Below, piece by piece: positions 1 through 9,555 of a DNA stretch of 64,000 bases. This DNA comes from Mucilaginibacter yixingensis (GTDB lineage: Bacteria > Bacteroidota > Bacteroidia > Sphingobacteriales > Sphingobacteriaceae), in assembly GCF_041080815.1 (NCBI RefSeq), contig NZ_CP160205.1:3782001-3846000 (forward strand). The letters are read 5' to 3'. How positions within the stretch are numbered: position 1 is the stretch's first letter; each line of letters opens with the position of its first letter. The notes beneath the pieces are model-generated. The model worked only from the letters and a program-made list of their open reading frames with translations, did no database searches and had not been told where the DNA came from. The translations under genes were made by a program, and so were the position numbers.

Positions 1-141
1 GAAATTACCATCTCTGAGAAAACAGATGCCAAGAAACCTGAATACGGAACCGTAACAGAACACGTTGAAATTATTAACCAGCATGGCGAAGTGGTGCAGG
101 TATGCGATCACTTATTGCTGGTAAAGAAGAAGAACCTTTAA
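1..141 (+). CDS. C-terminal fragment of a MaoC-like acyl dehydratase
   Basis: The window opens inside an open frame that ends at a TAA at 139-141; the start lies upstream. The 46 visible residues read like the last strands of a hot-dog-fold MaoC/enoyl-CoA hydratase 2 domain, with a spaced pattern of thr-val-thr, asn-gln-x-gly-glu-val-val and a basic tail after Asp-His-Leu-Leu-Leu-Val. This assignment rests on a short C-terminal pattern only, so it is tentative. It lies 13 bp before the sugar transporter and could share its transcript. Confidence 0.45.
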   Translation, partial: EITISEKTDAKKPEYGTVTEHVEIINQHGEVVQVCDHLLLVKKKNL

Positions 142-154
142 ACCAATTTTAAAT

Positions 155-1456
155 ATGCAAGTAAACACTGGCACCGCGGAGCAACCCGTTGCCGAAAGCT
201 CATTGAAAGGCAAAACACTGCTGCTGCCCTTCATCCTCATTTGTTCGCTGTTCTTTTTATGGGGCATGGTGCACAACCTGGATGGTATTTTGATACCGCA
301 CCTAAAAAAAGCGTGCCAGTTAAATAACCGCCAGTCTACACTGGTAGATACCGCCGTATACCTGGCCTATTTCCTGATGGCTATTCCGGCGGGTATATTG
401 CTTAAAAAATTTGGCTATAAAAACAGCATCATTATGGGTTTAACGCTGGCTACCATTGGTGCGGCGTTATTCATCCCGGCGGCCAATGCACTCACTTACC
501 TGGGCTTTTTAGGCTCGTTATTTATTATTGGCTGTGGCATTGCCATTCTGGAAACCGCCGCCAACCCTTATTCAGCTTTGCTGGGCGATCCGGCTGGTGC
601 CAATACCCGTATCAACCTGGCGGCCGGTTTTAACGGTGTGGCTGCATTTGTTGGTCCGCTGGTGGGTACCATTTTTATCCTGTCAGGAAAAGACATGACG
701 CCTGAGCAAATGAGCAAAATGGCGCCAACAGAACGCTCGGCCTATTTACTGCATGAAGCATCATCGGTAAAAATGCCCTACGGTGTGTTGGCTGGTGTGC
801 TGGCACTAGTTGCCATTCTATTCTTCGTTACCAAATTGCCCGAAATTAAAAACGTCAGCAAGGAAGAAACAACCGGCGGCAGCTTCTTCGGCACGCTTAG
901 GCATATGCACCTGCGCTGGGCTGTTGTTGCACAGTTCTTTTATGTAGGCGCGCAGACCTGCGTAACCAGCTTTTTTATCAAGATGTCTATCCAGGGCGGT
1001 CACTTTGACGAGAAAACAGCCGGTTACTACCTGAGTATATACGGCGTATTCTTTGTAGGCGGACGCTTTGTAGGCACAGCCATTATGCAATTTGTAAAAG
1101 CGCCTAAACTGTTGGCTATTTACGGTATACTGGCAGCCATTCTTTGTGCTATAGCTATTGTGGGCAAAGGCGCTTATGTGGTTTATTGTTTGTGGGGCAT
1201 CGGCTTCTTTATGTCTATCATGTTCCCTACCATTTTTGGATTGGGTATTGATGGCCTGGGCGATGACACCAAACCGGCATCATCATGGCTCATCATGTCT
1301 ATCGTTGGCGGTGCTATTCTGCCTTACATCATGGGTACGGTGATCGACATTAATCATGATCGCATCCAGAGCGGTTACATCATTCCGCTGCTTTGTTTCC
1401 TGGTGGTGATCTACTACGGCATAAGTGGTTATAAGATCAAGAAACATTTAGCTTAA
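155..1456 (+). CDS. FucP-family sugar:H+ symporter (MFS)
   Basis: A 433-residue inner-membrane permease of the major facilitator superfamily with about 12 hydrophobic helices. The LETAANPY motif around Glu133 and the following RxNLAAGFN stretch are hallmarks of the L-fucose/glucose/galactose permease group, in which the Glu takes part in proton coupling. The helix-1 motif here is HNLDGILIP, so the acidic residue is shifted by one position relative to the NLND of E. coli FucP. The substrate cannot be told from sequence; fucose, hexoses or N-acetylglucosamine are all used by relatives. A strong terminator follows at once. Confidence 0.85.
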   Translation: MQVNTGTAEQPVAESSLKGKTLLLPFILICSLFFLWGMVHNLDGILIPHLKKACQLNNRQSTLVDTAVYLAYFLMAIPAGILLKKFGYKNSIIMGLTLATIGAALFIPAANALTYLGFLGSLFIIGCGIAILETAANPYSALLGDPAGANTRINLAAGFNGVAAFVGPLVGTIFILSGKDMTPEQMSKMAPTERSAYLLHEASSVKMPYGVLAGVLALVAILFFVTKLPEIKNVSKEETTGGSFFGTLRHMHLRWAVVAQFFYVGAQTCVTSFFIKMSIQGGHFDEKTAGYYLSIYGVFFVGGRFVGTAIMQFVKAPKLLAIYGILAAILCAIAIVGKGAYVVYCLWGIGFFMSIMFPTIFGLGIDGLGDDTKPASSWLIMSIVGGAILPYIMGTVIDINHDRIQSGYIIPLLCFLVVIYYGISGYKIKKHLA

Positions 1457-1478
1457 TCAATCAAAGCTTAGAAAATAC

Positions 1479-1507
1479 AAAGGCGACTCAGTGGGTCGCC
1501 TTTTTTA
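1479..1507 (+). terminator. Rho-independent terminator after the sugar permease
   Basis: Stem AAAGGCGAC (1479-1487) pairs with GTCGCCTTT (1495-1503), followed by a run of T. It sits between two convergent genes and may also serve the minus-strand small gene that ends at 1513. Confidence 0.85.
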
Positions 1508-1512
1508 TTGGG

Positions 1513-1749
1513 TTACCAGTGGAACCGTTCTATTTCATGAGCCAGCAGGTGTAAAACATCTTCAGATAAATGGCCTTTATTGTTACAGATATGCAGGATG
1601 TGCTGTGCATCCGGATCGAATCCGGCAACTAACTTTCCATCCTGAAAAATTTCAAATTTGCAGTGGTTATGCTGGTGATGCGGGTAATCGGCTACCTCAA
1701 AGCTGTACACTACCTTGTCGGCAGCTATGGTGATATTGATCTTCTCCAT
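1513..1749 (-). CDS. Small conserved-looking hypothetical protein, His-rich
   Basis: A 78-residue soluble protein without signal peptide or membrane segment. It contains a HHQHNHC cluster near residues 24-30 and a second set of His residues near the C-terminus (HICNNKGH, HLLAHEIERFHW), so metal binding is possible but unproven. The frame keeps normal codon use, and the gene is convergent with the permease with a terminator between them. I recall similar short proteins from Sphingobacteriaceae but know of no function. Confidence 0.6.
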   Translation of the reverse strand: MEKINITIAADKVVYSFEVADYPHHQHNHCKFEIFQDGKLVAGFDPDAQHILHICNNKGHLSEDVLHLLAHEIERFHW

Positions 1750-1820
1750 AAAGTTTTAGTCTGAAGTAAAAACCATCCGAAGCAGCGTTTTGTTGAAGAA
1801 AATAACAAACATTCAACGCT

Positions 1821-4544
1821 ATGTCGCTCAGCAAGTATAAGGAGAAGCGGGATTTTAAGAAAACCAGCGAGCCCAAAGCCGGCAAGAGTAATGATGATAA
1901 AGCCTTGCATTTTGTGGTACAAAAGCATGATGCTACCCGCCTGCATTATGATTTCAGGCTGGAAATGGAGGGCGTGCTGAAAAGCTGGGCCGTGCCTAAA
2001 GGGCCGTCTGTAAACCCGAAAGATAAGCGCCTGGCCATGATGGTGGAAGACCATCCTTATGATTATAAAGACTTTGAAGGCATCATCCCAAAAGGCGAAT
2101 ACGGTGGCGGCACAGTGATTGTTTGGGACGAGGGCACCTACGAGCCCATTGAAACAGTAAAAGGCAAAAAAGCGCAGGATAAGCTGCTGCTAAAGCAGCT
2201 GAAAGAGGGGTCGCTCAAAATAAAGCTCCACGGGCAAAAGCTGAACGGCGAGTTTGCCCTCGTAAAAACCCAAGGCATGGGCGAGAACGGTTGGCTACTC
2301 ATCAAGCATAAAGATGATTATGCATCTGCCAGAGACATTACCAAAGAAGATAAATCTGTCGTCTCAAAAAAAACGATTGCCCAAATGGAAAAGGGCGCCA
2401 AACACGTATGGAAAGACGGCAAGGACCAGCAACTGAAAGATGCGCCCGAGGTGAAAAAAAAAGCGCTCACTAAAACCGCAGCCGAAGAATACGCCACCCA
2501 TCACAGCGTTGAAGCCTTATTAAAAGAGGGCGAGAAATCACCCTTACCCAAAAACCTGAAGCCGATGCTGGCCACCCTGGTAGACAAGCCTTTTGACGAC
2601 CCCGATTGGCTTTACGAGGTAAAATGGGATGGTTACCGGGCGGTGAGCTATGTAAACAAAGGCGGGGTAGAGATACAATCGCGCAACAATAAATCTTTTA
2701 ATGATAAGTATTACCCTTTGCGCAAGTTGATGGAGAAGTGGGCTGTCAACCTGGTCATTGACGGCGAGATTGTGGTGCTGAAAGACAACGGCCAGTCTGA
2801 CTTTGGCAGCCTGCAAAACTGGCGCAGTGAGGCCGATGGCCATCTCTCCTATTATGTGTTTGATCTGCTATGGTATGAGGGTAAGAACCTTACCCACCTC
2901 ACCCTGGCCAAGCGCCGCAAGATATTAGAAAATGTAATCCCTGCCGATGATGACCGCATCAGGCTTAGCCAGGTTTTTAACGCCAAAGGCACCGAGTTTT
3001 TTGATGCCGCCAAACGCATGGGCCTGGAAGGTATCATTGCAAAAAAAGCCGACAGCACCTACACACCCGGTCTGCATTCTAAAGAGTGGCTCAAGATAAA
3101 AGTAAACAAGCGTCAGGAGGTAGTGATAGGCGGCTTTACCCGCAATGAGGGCACGGCCAAAAAGTTCAGTTCGCTGTTGCTGGGCGTGTACGAGAATGGC
3201 AAACTGCAATACACCGGCAAAGTAGGCACGGGTTTTAACGACAAGATGCAGACGGAAATGATGGAACAGTTTAAACCACTGATGACCGACAAAGTGCCTT
3301 TTATGAATGAACCTGATTACAACAAACCTTCCCGCTTCCGGCCCAATCCACCTAATGCCAAGGCCTATTGGTTGAAGCCGGAGCTGGTCTGCGAGATCAG
3401 TTTTGCCGAGGTTACCAGCGATGGTGTTTTTCGTCACCCCTCTTTTGAGGGCATGCGCGCCGATAAAAAGGCCAGAGACGTGGTACGTGAAGCCGAAACA
3501 TCCACAGAACAGCTGATAGAGGAAACTCACGATGAACCGGAAACAAATCAGAAACAAACCCGCAAAAAAATGCTGAGCGCCCCGAAAGATAAAGATCGCC
3601 GCACGCTGCTTAACCCTAACGAGGAAACGCAGGTGCGCAAGCTTAATGGCCATGAGCTGAAGTTTACCCACCTGAGTAAAGTTTATTGGCCCGAGGATAA
3701 TGTGACCAAGCGCGATATGTTCAATTATTATTACCAGGTGGCGGAATATATTTTGCCTTACCTGAAAGATCGCCCGCAATCGCTCAACCGCTTCCCCGAT
3801 GGTATCCATGGCTCGAGCTTTTACCAGAAGGACGTGAAAGATAAATCGCCCGAATGGCTGGATACCTTCCCCTACACCAGCGATGGCGAGCATAAGGAGT
3901 TTGCGGTGGCCTGCCACGAGGATAGTTTGCTGTGGATGGCATCGTTGGGGTGCATTGAAATGAACCCCTGGTTTAGTCGCGTCCAATCGCCTGATCATCC
4001 TGATTACTGCGTGATTGATCTTGATCCCGATAAACACCATTTTGACCAGGTGATTGAGGCTGCCCTGGAAGTAAAGAAAGTGCTGGATGCGATAGATGTG
4101 CCCTGTTACCCCAAAACATCGGGCAGCACGGGTATGCATATTTATATCCCCATGGGGGCAAAATATACTTACGAGCAATCGCAGCTATTTGCACGGATAG
4201 TGGTAGGGCATGTGCACGACCAGATCCCAGACTTTACCACCCTTGAACGCAGCATCAAAAAGCGCGAGGGCCGTATGTATCTTGATTTTCTGCAGAATCG
4301 ACCGGGGGCAACCATTGCCGGCCCGTACTCTTTACGCCCCAAACCGGGTGCCACTGTATCCATGCCCTTGCACTGGGAGGAGGTAAAGCCCGGATTAAAA
4401 ATGACCGACTTTCATATTTTTAACGCGATAGACCGATTGAAAGAAACCGGCGATCTGTTTAAAGGTGTACTAGGTAAAGGTATTGATCTGGAAAAAGTGT
4501 TGAAGAAAGCTAGGAGCGTTTTTGGGGCAAGTAATGAGACCTAG
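1821..4544 (+). CDS. ligD: DNA ligase D (phosphoesterase-ligase-polymerase)
   Basis: A 907-residue multidomain enzyme of bacterial non-homologous end joining. Domain order is 3'-phosphoesterase (about 1-200), ATP-dependent ligase (about 245-550) and primase-like polymerase (about 615-900). The phosphoesterase shows the His36, His42, Asp44, His78 metal-binding pattern. The ligase nucleotidyl lysine is Lys268 in YEVKWDGYR. The polymerase metal-binding motif DLD is at residues 733-735. The partner Ku is not in this window, although it often lies close by in other genomes. A long antisense frame inside this gene is a shadow. The ATG at 1821 gives the standard N-terminus. Confidence 0.96.
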   Translation: MSLSKYKEKRDFKKTSEPKAGKSNDDKALHFVVQKHDATRLHYDFRLEMEGVLKSWAVPKGPSVNPKDKRLAMMVEDHPYDYKDFEGIIPKGEYGGGTVIVWDEGTYEPIETVKGKKAQDKLLLKQLKEGSLKIKLHGQKLNGEFALVKTQGMGENGWLLIKHKDDYASARDITKEDKSVVSKKTIAQMEKGAKHVWKDGKDQQLKDAPEVKKKALTKTAAEEYATHHSVEALLKEGEKSPLPKNLKPMLATLVDKPFDDPDWLYEVKWDGYRAVSYVNKGGVEIQSRNNKSFNDKYYPLRKLMEKWAVNLVIDGEIVVLKDNGQSDFGSLQNWRSEADGHLSYYVFDLLWYEGKNLTHLTLAKRRKILENVIPADDDRIRLSQVFNAKGTEFFDAAKRMGLEGIIAKKADSTYTPGLHSKEWLKIKVNKRQEVVIGGFTRNEGTAKKFSSLLLGVYENGKLQYTGKVGTGFNDKMQTEMMEQFKPLMTDKVPFMNEPDYNKPSRFRPNPPNAKAYWLKPELVCEISFAEVTSDGVFRHPSFEGMRADKKARDVVREAETSTEQLIEETHDEPETNQKQTRKKMLSAPKDKDRRTLLNPNEETQVRKLNGHELKFTHLSKVYWPEDNVTKRDMFNYYYQVAEYILPYLKDRPQSLNRFPDGIHGSSFYQKDVKDKSPEWLDTFPYTSDGEHKEFAVACHEDSLLWMASLGCIEMNPWFSRVQSPDHPDYCVIDLDPDKHHFDQVIEAALEVKKVLDAIDVPCYPKTSGSTGMHIYIPMGAKYTYEQSQLFARIVVGHVHDQIPDFTTLERSIKKREGRMYLDFLQNRPGATIAGPYSLRPKPGATVSMPLHWEEVKPGLKMTDFHIFNAIDRLKETGDLFKGVLGKGIDLEKVLKKARSVFGASNET

Positions 4545-4588
4545 ATTATTCGCTTGGCTTATCGCAACATTATTCCCCGCGCGCGCCC

Positions 4589-4665
4589 TTCGACAGAGCT
4601 CAGGATGACACCCTCCTTTTAAATCCCTAAGGAGCGCGCAGGATGTCATGTTGAGCTCCGTCGAA
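4589..4665. repeat. Palindromic intergenic repeat, family D
   Basis: Two 22-base arms, 4589-4610 and 4644-4665, are imperfect inverted repeats that would fold to a long hairpin. The motif CTCAGGATGACA is typical of dispersed intergenic repeats in this group, and shortened versions occur at about 42166-42197 and 48300. It lies in the 272-bp gap between the convergent ligD and parE. No gene is seen in the rest of that gap. Confidence 0.65.
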
Positions 4666-4765
4666 ACACGTGTGTGGGGCTTTCCGCCTAGCTCAATAAA
4701 GCGACCTCCCCCCTCAATTTCACCTGACCGCCCCCCCCCCAACGAGGAGGAATAAAATATCACCA

Positions 4766-4793
4766 AACAAAAAAAGCCGGGGTAGCCCGGCTT
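4766..4793 (-). terminator. Rho-independent terminator of parE
   Basis: Stem AGCCGGG (4775-4781) with CCCGGCT (4786-4792), loop of four bases. Read on the minus strand it is followed by a T-rich tract, matching the end of parE at 4817. Confidence 0.8.
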
Positions 4794-4816
4794 CTAATCT
4801 TGGTTTAATTATAGTT

Positions 4817-6709
4817 TCATACCGCTACCGGTAGCTCTTCGTCGCCTTCCTGGGCTAACATTGGGTTAACGGTTTCGTCGTCTTTCTCAACGCGCAGGTT
4901 TTGGATAATGTGCAGCTGGCGGGTTGGGGTGTTTTTACCCATAAAGTACTCCAGCATGCTTTTAATGTTGGCATCTTTTAAGATCACAGGATCAAGGCGA
5001 ATATCTTTGCCTATGAACAAGCCAAACTCGTCGGGCGAAATCTCTCCCAGACCTTTAAATCGGGTAATCTCCGGCTTTACACCTAAACGGGCAATAGCGT
5101 TTCGGCGTTCTTCATCGCTATAGCAATAAACTGTTTCCTTTTTATTACGCACGCGGAACAGCGGCGTTTGCAATATGAAAACATGACCAGCTTTCACCAG
5201 ATCTGGGAAGAACTGCAAAAAGAAAGTCATCAGCAGCAGGCGGATGTGCATACCGTCCACATCGGCATCGGTAGCTATTACAATGTTATTGTAGCGCAGG
5301 CCGTCAATGCCATCCTCAATATTCAGTGCGTGTTGCAGCAGGTTAAACTCTTCGTTCTCGTAAACCACTTTCTTGGTGAGGCCGAAACAGTTAAGCGGCT
5401 TACCTTTCAAGCTGAATACAGCCTGGGTCATCACATCACGGCTTTGGGTAATGGAACCACTGGCCGAGTCACCTTCGGTGATGAATAAAGTGGTGTCTTG
5501 TTTACGCTCATGCTGATCGTCAAAATGGATCTTGCAATCGCGCAGCTTACGATTATGCAGCGATGCTTTTTTGGCGCGTTCGTTAGCCAGTTTTTTAATA
5601 CCGGCAATATCTTTACGCTCCCGCTCAGACTGCATGATACGTTTCAACAGCGCATCGGCCGTTGCCGGATTTTTGTGCAGGTAGTTATCCAGCTCTTTCT
5701 TAACAAAATCGTTAATAAAGCCACGCACCGTAGGCCCGTCCGGACCAACATTCAATGAGCCCAGCTTGGTTTTGGTTTGCGACTCGAACACCGGCTCCTG
5801 CACCTTTACAGCAATGGCACCAACAACAGAGGCGCGGATATCCGACGCGTCAAACTCTTTTTTATAGAACTCGCGCACGGTTTTCACAATGGCCTCACGG
5901 AAAGCTGCCTGGTGGGTACCACCCTGCGTAGTGTGCTGACCGTTTACAAACGAGTAATATTCCTCGCCATACTGCTGGCCGTGGGTCATGGCTATCTCAA
6001 TATCCTCACCTTTCAGGTGAATGATGGGATAGCGTATATTTTCGGTGTCGGTATTACGCAACAGCAGGTCGTGCAGGCCTTTTTCAGAGTAATATTTCTG
6101 ACCGTTAAAATTGATGGTCAGGCCCGCGTTAAGGAACACGTAGTTCCAGATCATGTTCTCCACAAACTCGGTGATGAACCGGTAGTGGCGGAAGATGCTG
6201 TCGTCGGGCGTAAAGTTGATGGCGGTACCGTTGCGCTGGGTGGTGTCTTTCTCGACTTCCTCGCGCGTTAGTTCGCCTTTGGCAAACTCGGCAATTTTGG
6301 TACGGCCGTCACGGTATGATTGTACGGTGAAAGCCGCAGACAATGCGTTCACCGCCTTGGTACCCACACCATTCAAACCAACCGATTTCTGGAAGGCTTT
6401 GCTATCGTACTTACCACCGGTGTTGATCTTGCTCACACAGTCAATCACCTTACCCAGCGGAATACCACGACCGTAATCGCGAACAGAGACTTTCAGATCG
6501 CTCATATTTACGTCGATGGTTTTACCGGCACCCATCACAAACTCGTCAATCGAGTTATCTACAATCTCCTTCAGCAAAACGTAAATACCATCGTCATAAG
6601 CCGAGCCATCGCCCAGTTTACCAATGTACATACCGGGGCGCAGACGTATGTGCTCCTTCCAGTCTAACGACCGGATACTGTCTTCACTATAATTGATGGG
6701 TTCTGCCAT
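4817..6709 (-). CDS. parE: DNA topoisomerase IV subunit B (ParE, GyrB-like)
   Basis: A 630-residue type IIA topoisomerase ATPase subunit. The GHKL ATPase domain has the catalytic Glu48 (KEIVDN), the GRGIPLG loop at 80-86 and a [14 protein letters not shown] lid at 111-124. The TOPRIM domain shows EGDSA at 412-416 and DADVDG at 481-486. The length and the absence of the large GyrB insertion favour ParE over GyrB. In many Bacteroidota parC lies immediately next to parE, but here ligD lies downstream and a secreted unknown upstream, so parC must be elsewhere. Start chosen at [12 protein letters not shown], the usual family N-terminus. Confidence 0.93.
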   Translation of the reverse strand: MAEPINYSEDSIRSLDWKEHIRLRPGMYIGKLGDGSAYDDGIYVLLKEIVDNSIDEFVMGAGKTIDVNMSDLKVSVRDYGRGIPLGKVIDCVSKINTGGKYDSKAFQKSVGLNGVGTKAVNALSAAFTVQSYRDGRTKIAEFAKGELTREEVEKDTTQRNGTAINFTPDDSIFRHYRFITEFVENMIWNYVFLNAGLTINFNGQKYYSEKGLHDLLLRNTDTENIRYPIIHLKGEDIEIAMTHGQQYGEEYYSFVNGQHTTQGGTHQAAFREAIVKTVREFYKKEFDASDIRASVVGAIAVKVQEPVFESQTKTKLGSLNVGPDGPTVRGFINDFVKKELDNYLHKNPATADALLKRIMQSERERKDIAGIKKLANERAKKASLHNRKLRDCKIHFDDQHERKQDTTLFITEGDSASGSITQSRDVMTQAVFSLKGKPLNCFGLTKKVVYENEEFNLLQHALNIEDGIDGLRYNNIVIATDADVDGMHIRLLLMTFFLQFFPDLVKAGHVFILQTPLFRVRNKKETVYCYSDEERRNAIARLGVKPEITRFKGLGEISPDEFGLFIGKDIRLDPVILKDANIKSMLEYFMGKNTPTRQLHIIQNLRVEKDDETVNPMLAQEGDEELPVAV

Positions 6710-6802
6710 TTTCAGTACAAACTATTTCTAAGGTATCTTACAAAAATAACAATAGCGGTGAATTGCCACGGCCTAAGTATTCCACATTTCAACAGGGCTT
6801 CG

Positions 6803-6902
6803 CAGTGAATTGTCAGTGGTGAGTAGTGAGTAGTTGACCTTTTGGCTTAATCAGCTTTAGAATAGCAAAGAACCACTCACAATTCACTACTCACCACTCA
6901 CT
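6803..6902. repeat. Inverted repeat, family F (gtgagtagtgagtag)
   Basis: The segment AGTGAATTGTCAGTGGT near 6803-6819 is matched by an inverted copy around 6872-6888 with one mismatch, and both sides also carry tandem GTGAGTAGT units. It lies between parE and a minus-strand gene. A related copy lies at 22617-22700. Confidence 0.6.
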
Positions 6903-6905
6903 AAA

Positions 6906-7478
6906 CTATATCGGCCTAAATTTCATGCACGATCGGGCTTTGTTGATGTTCTGGAAAAAATCGGGGCCCTTATCATTGGTAAAGCAAACGGCCATTACCG
7001 TACCGCTTTTCTTTTTTTGAAGGGTGATGAGCAGCGCGTATTTATAATGCTTTGTAGTGGGCGAATCGGGCAGGTTAATCAGGAATGTTCTGCCGGTATC
7101 GGCGTTATAGTCAGAAATAACTTCGGGCGGCATGCCACGCATAAAGTAGTTGGCATCGCCTGCCAGCGATTTGGCTTCTATCTTGCCTACGTCGATGTAA
7201 AGCGAGTCGGTCATCGAGTCATTCTGTTCAGGAATCACCCTGAACCAGATCTCAAACTCCTGGCCCGGAAGGGCTATGCCGTAGTCAAAAGAAAGTCGGT
7301 TTTGTTTATTAGAGACCTCTTTGAAACCGTCGGGAACATTAAATGCCAGATTAGCCTGATTGGTGATGCGGGTAAACTCCCTGAAACCAGCGCTTTGCCT
7401 TTGCCTTTTACGTTGCGCAAAAACCGGCGCTGTTATCAGCAGCAGCAACACTAACCAACATATTTTTTTAAATTGCAT
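6906..7478 (-). CDS. Secreted hypothetical protein
   Basis: A 190-residue protein with a clear signal peptide: basic MQFKK, a hydrophobic core of about 13 residues and a VFAQ cleavage region near residue 21. The mature part is hydrophilic, begins with a basic RKRQRQ stretch, and has a mixed beta-like pattern with a single Cys near each of residues 165 and 183. I do not recognise the family; in position and size it resembles the many periplasmic or outer-membrane-associated unknowns of Bacteroidota. It is separated from parE by repeats and shows no operon partner. Confidence 0.75.
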   Translation of the reverse strand: MQFKKICWLVLLLLITAPVFAQRKRQRQSAGFREFTRITNQANLAFNVPDGFKEVSNKQNRLSFDYGIALPGQEFEIWFRVIPEQNDSMTDSLYIDVGKIEAKSLAGDANYFMRGMPPEVISDYNADTGRTFLINLPDSPTTKHYKYALLITLQKKKSGTVMAVCFTNDKGPDFFQNINKARSCMKFRPI

Positions 7479-7764
7479 TTCAGGTTTTCGGCAAATAGTC
7501 CAGCATCCCTACCAAACGAATGTATTAAAAATTCAAACTCTAATCACTGGCTATTTCAAAATATAATATAAAGAAAAATATTTAACTACAGATAAATCAA
7601 CACAATGCCGTTAACCAATGTGATTGGCCTAACAACGCAAAAAACAAACCGGCGCGTATAATGAGCGTTAAATATTATGCAGCCTTTATTTGATGACACC
7701 CTACCCAGCCCACATTTGTTAATCAATAATGCACTGGCTATCTTTGAGTAAACCACCAGACCAG

Positions 7765-8916
7765 ATGTCTGAATTGAAACAATTATTAACCGCTTATGAT
7801 GTTGAACGCCAGGCCCGCAGATCCTGTGCGCTGGCAACCGTTGTGGAGGTGCGTGGATCGGCCTACCGCCAGCCGGGTGCACGCATGCTGGTTACAGCCG
7901 AAGGCCAGCTTACCGGTACCATCAGTGGGGGCTGCCTGGAAGGCGATGCCCGCAGGCGCGCGCAACAAGTAATGCACCGGGGTAAACCTGAAATAATTGT
8001 TTATGACAGCACCGACCTGGAAGACGACCTGGAGCACGGCGCTCAATTAGGCTGCCAGGGCGAAGTATTCATCCTGCTGGAGCCAATTGACTTTGACAAT
8101 CCGCACAACCCGCTGGAACTACTGCGCAGCACCTACCTGCTGCCCGACCGCTCGGTGCTGGCAACGGTGCTCAAATCATCTCATCACCGCATCTTGGCTG
8201 CAGAACGTTTGTTATTATTAACCAACGGAACTCTAAAAGGCCGCTTAACAGATACGGCATTTGCACAACTGCACTTGCTGCCCGATATGAATGAGGCCAT
8301 GCAGGAAGGCTTCTCCATTAACGCTGAATACACACTGGATGATACCTCTTTAGCCGTTTTTATCGAGCTAATTAAACCCGCCCCTATCCTTAATATTTAC
8401 GGCGCCGGGAACGATGCCCGCCCGCTTGTTGAACTGGCTGCACGTTTAGGCTGGCGGGTGATAGTGACAGACGGCCGACCAAGCCTGGCCATATCGCACC
8501 GCTTTCCAGACACAGAAGCGGTACAAATAGCACGTTTGGACGACTTGCATCAACACGTAAGTCCCCGTGGCTACGCGGTATTGATGAGCCATAATTATTA
8601 CTACGATTTGGCTGTTTTACGGCAATTGTCAAATCATGAGGAAGTCAATTACATCGGCCTATTAGGTCCCCGTAAAAAAACAGACCGCATGCTACAGCAA
8701 CTTGCGCTGGAAGGCATAGATACCCAAACATTGAATAAACGCCTCCACAGCCCCATTGGGCTGGATATTGGCGGCGAGAATGCAGACGAAATTGCGCTAT
8801 CTATCATGGCCGAACTACAGGCCGTGCGTAACGGATTTACCGGCGGCTTTTTGCGCAATGTAGATGCGCCGATACATAGCCGCAGGCATCACCTTAAAGT
8901 AAGCGCAGATGACTAA
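7765..8916 (+). CDS. XdhC/CoxI-family molybdenum hydroxylase maturation protein
   Basis: A 383-residue protein of the XdhC/CoxI family, which binds molybdenum cofactor and helps insert its sulfurated form into xanthine dehydrogenase-type enzymes. The N-terminal XdhC/CoxI domain carries RGSAYRQPGARML and the ISGGCLEGD motif; the C-terminal Rossmann domain starts at the NIYGAGNDARPLV motif. An ATG 36 bp upstream (7729) is possible, but the family normally begins with a short helix like MSELKQLLTAYD, so 7765 is preferred. It overlaps the next gene by 8 bp, which indicates translational coupling. No hydroxylase subunit gene is in the window. Confidence 0.88.
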   Translation: MSELKQLLTAYDVERQARRSCALATVVEVRGSAYRQPGARMLVTAEGQLTGTISGGCLEGDARRRAQQVMHRGKPEIIVYDSTDLEDDLEHGAQLGCQGEVFILLEPIDFDNPHNPLELLRSTYLLPDRSVLATVLKSSHHRILAAERLLLLTNGTLKGRLTDTAFAQLHLLPDMNEAMQEGFSINAEYTLDDTSLAVFIELIKPAPILNIYGAGNDARPLVELAARLGWRVIVTDGRPSLAISHRFPDTEAVQIARLDDLHQHVSPRGYAVLMSHNYYYDLAVLRQLSNHEEVNYIGLLGPRKKTDRMLQQLALEGIDTQTLNKRLHSPIGLDIGGENADEIALSIMAELQAVRNGFTGGFLRNVDAPIHSRRHHLKVSADD

Positions 8917-9505
8917 TATAGGCACCATTATACTGGCTGCAGGCGGCTCAAGCCGAATGGGGCAGCCCAAGCAATTGCTCAGGTTTAAAAACAAAACTAT
9001 GCTGCGCCACACCGTAGATACGGTATTGGAATCAACCTGTGGAGACGGTGTAGTGGTTGTTACCGGCGCCGTGCATCAGCAATTAGCTGATGAGTGCGAT
9101 GGACTGCCGGTATCTGTAATTGAAAACTCAAACTGGCAAATGGGGATGTCGACCTCGATCCGTGCCGGATTAAAAGCATTGGAAAAGATGCGGCCCGATA
9201 ATTTGCGCGGCGTGTTAATTATCCTCTGCGATCAGCCGTTTATCACCGCCGGTCACCTGGATAACCTGGCCGATATGTTTACCACGCGCGGTTATCGCGG
9301 CATTGCGGCAACCGGGTATGATAGTACGGTAGGTGCACCTGCCATTTTCAGTCGGGATCTGTTTGAGCAGCTTTATCAGCTTAATGGTGATAAAGGCGCA
9401 AAAGAACTCATCAATAATCCTGAAAACAAACTACTGTGCGTGCCTTTCCACCCTGCATCTATTGATTTGGATACGATGGATGATTATCTGGCGCTGACAC
9501 CGTAA
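8909..9505 (+). CDS. MobA/MocA-like nucleotidyltransferase
   Basis: A 198-residue cytosolic nucleotidyltransferase. The N-terminal LAAGGSSRMGQPKQLL motif (residues 9-24) is the nucleotide-binding signature of the MobA/MocA family; CDQPF near residue 110 is the metal and product-binding region. Relatives attach CMP (MocA) or GMP (MobA) to molybdopterin. The overlap with the XdhC-type gene argues for a MocA-like cytidylyltransferase serving a xanthine dehydrogenase/aldehyde oxidoreductase-type enzyme. The exact nucleotide is inferred from context, not seen. Confidence 0.85.
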   Translation: MTNIGTIILAAGGSSRMGQPKQLLRFKNKTMLRHTVDTVLESTCGDGVVVVTGAVHQQLADECDGLPVSVIENSNWQMGMSTSIRAGLKALEKMRPDNLRGVLIILCDQPFITAGHLDNLADMFTTRGYRGIAATGYDSTVGAPAIFSRDLFEQLYQLNGDKGAKELINNPENKLLCVPFHPASIDLDTMDDYLALTP

Positions 9506-9555
9506 GCCCCCTGGCCCCCTAAAAGGGAAACTGTTACAATAGTAGAATAGACTAG

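Noticed and set aside
2925-4178. A 417-codon ORF on the minus strand
   Set aside because: Antisense to the ligase and polymerase domains of ligD, which have full catalytic motifs; the antisense peptide shows no domain and is explained by codon bias.
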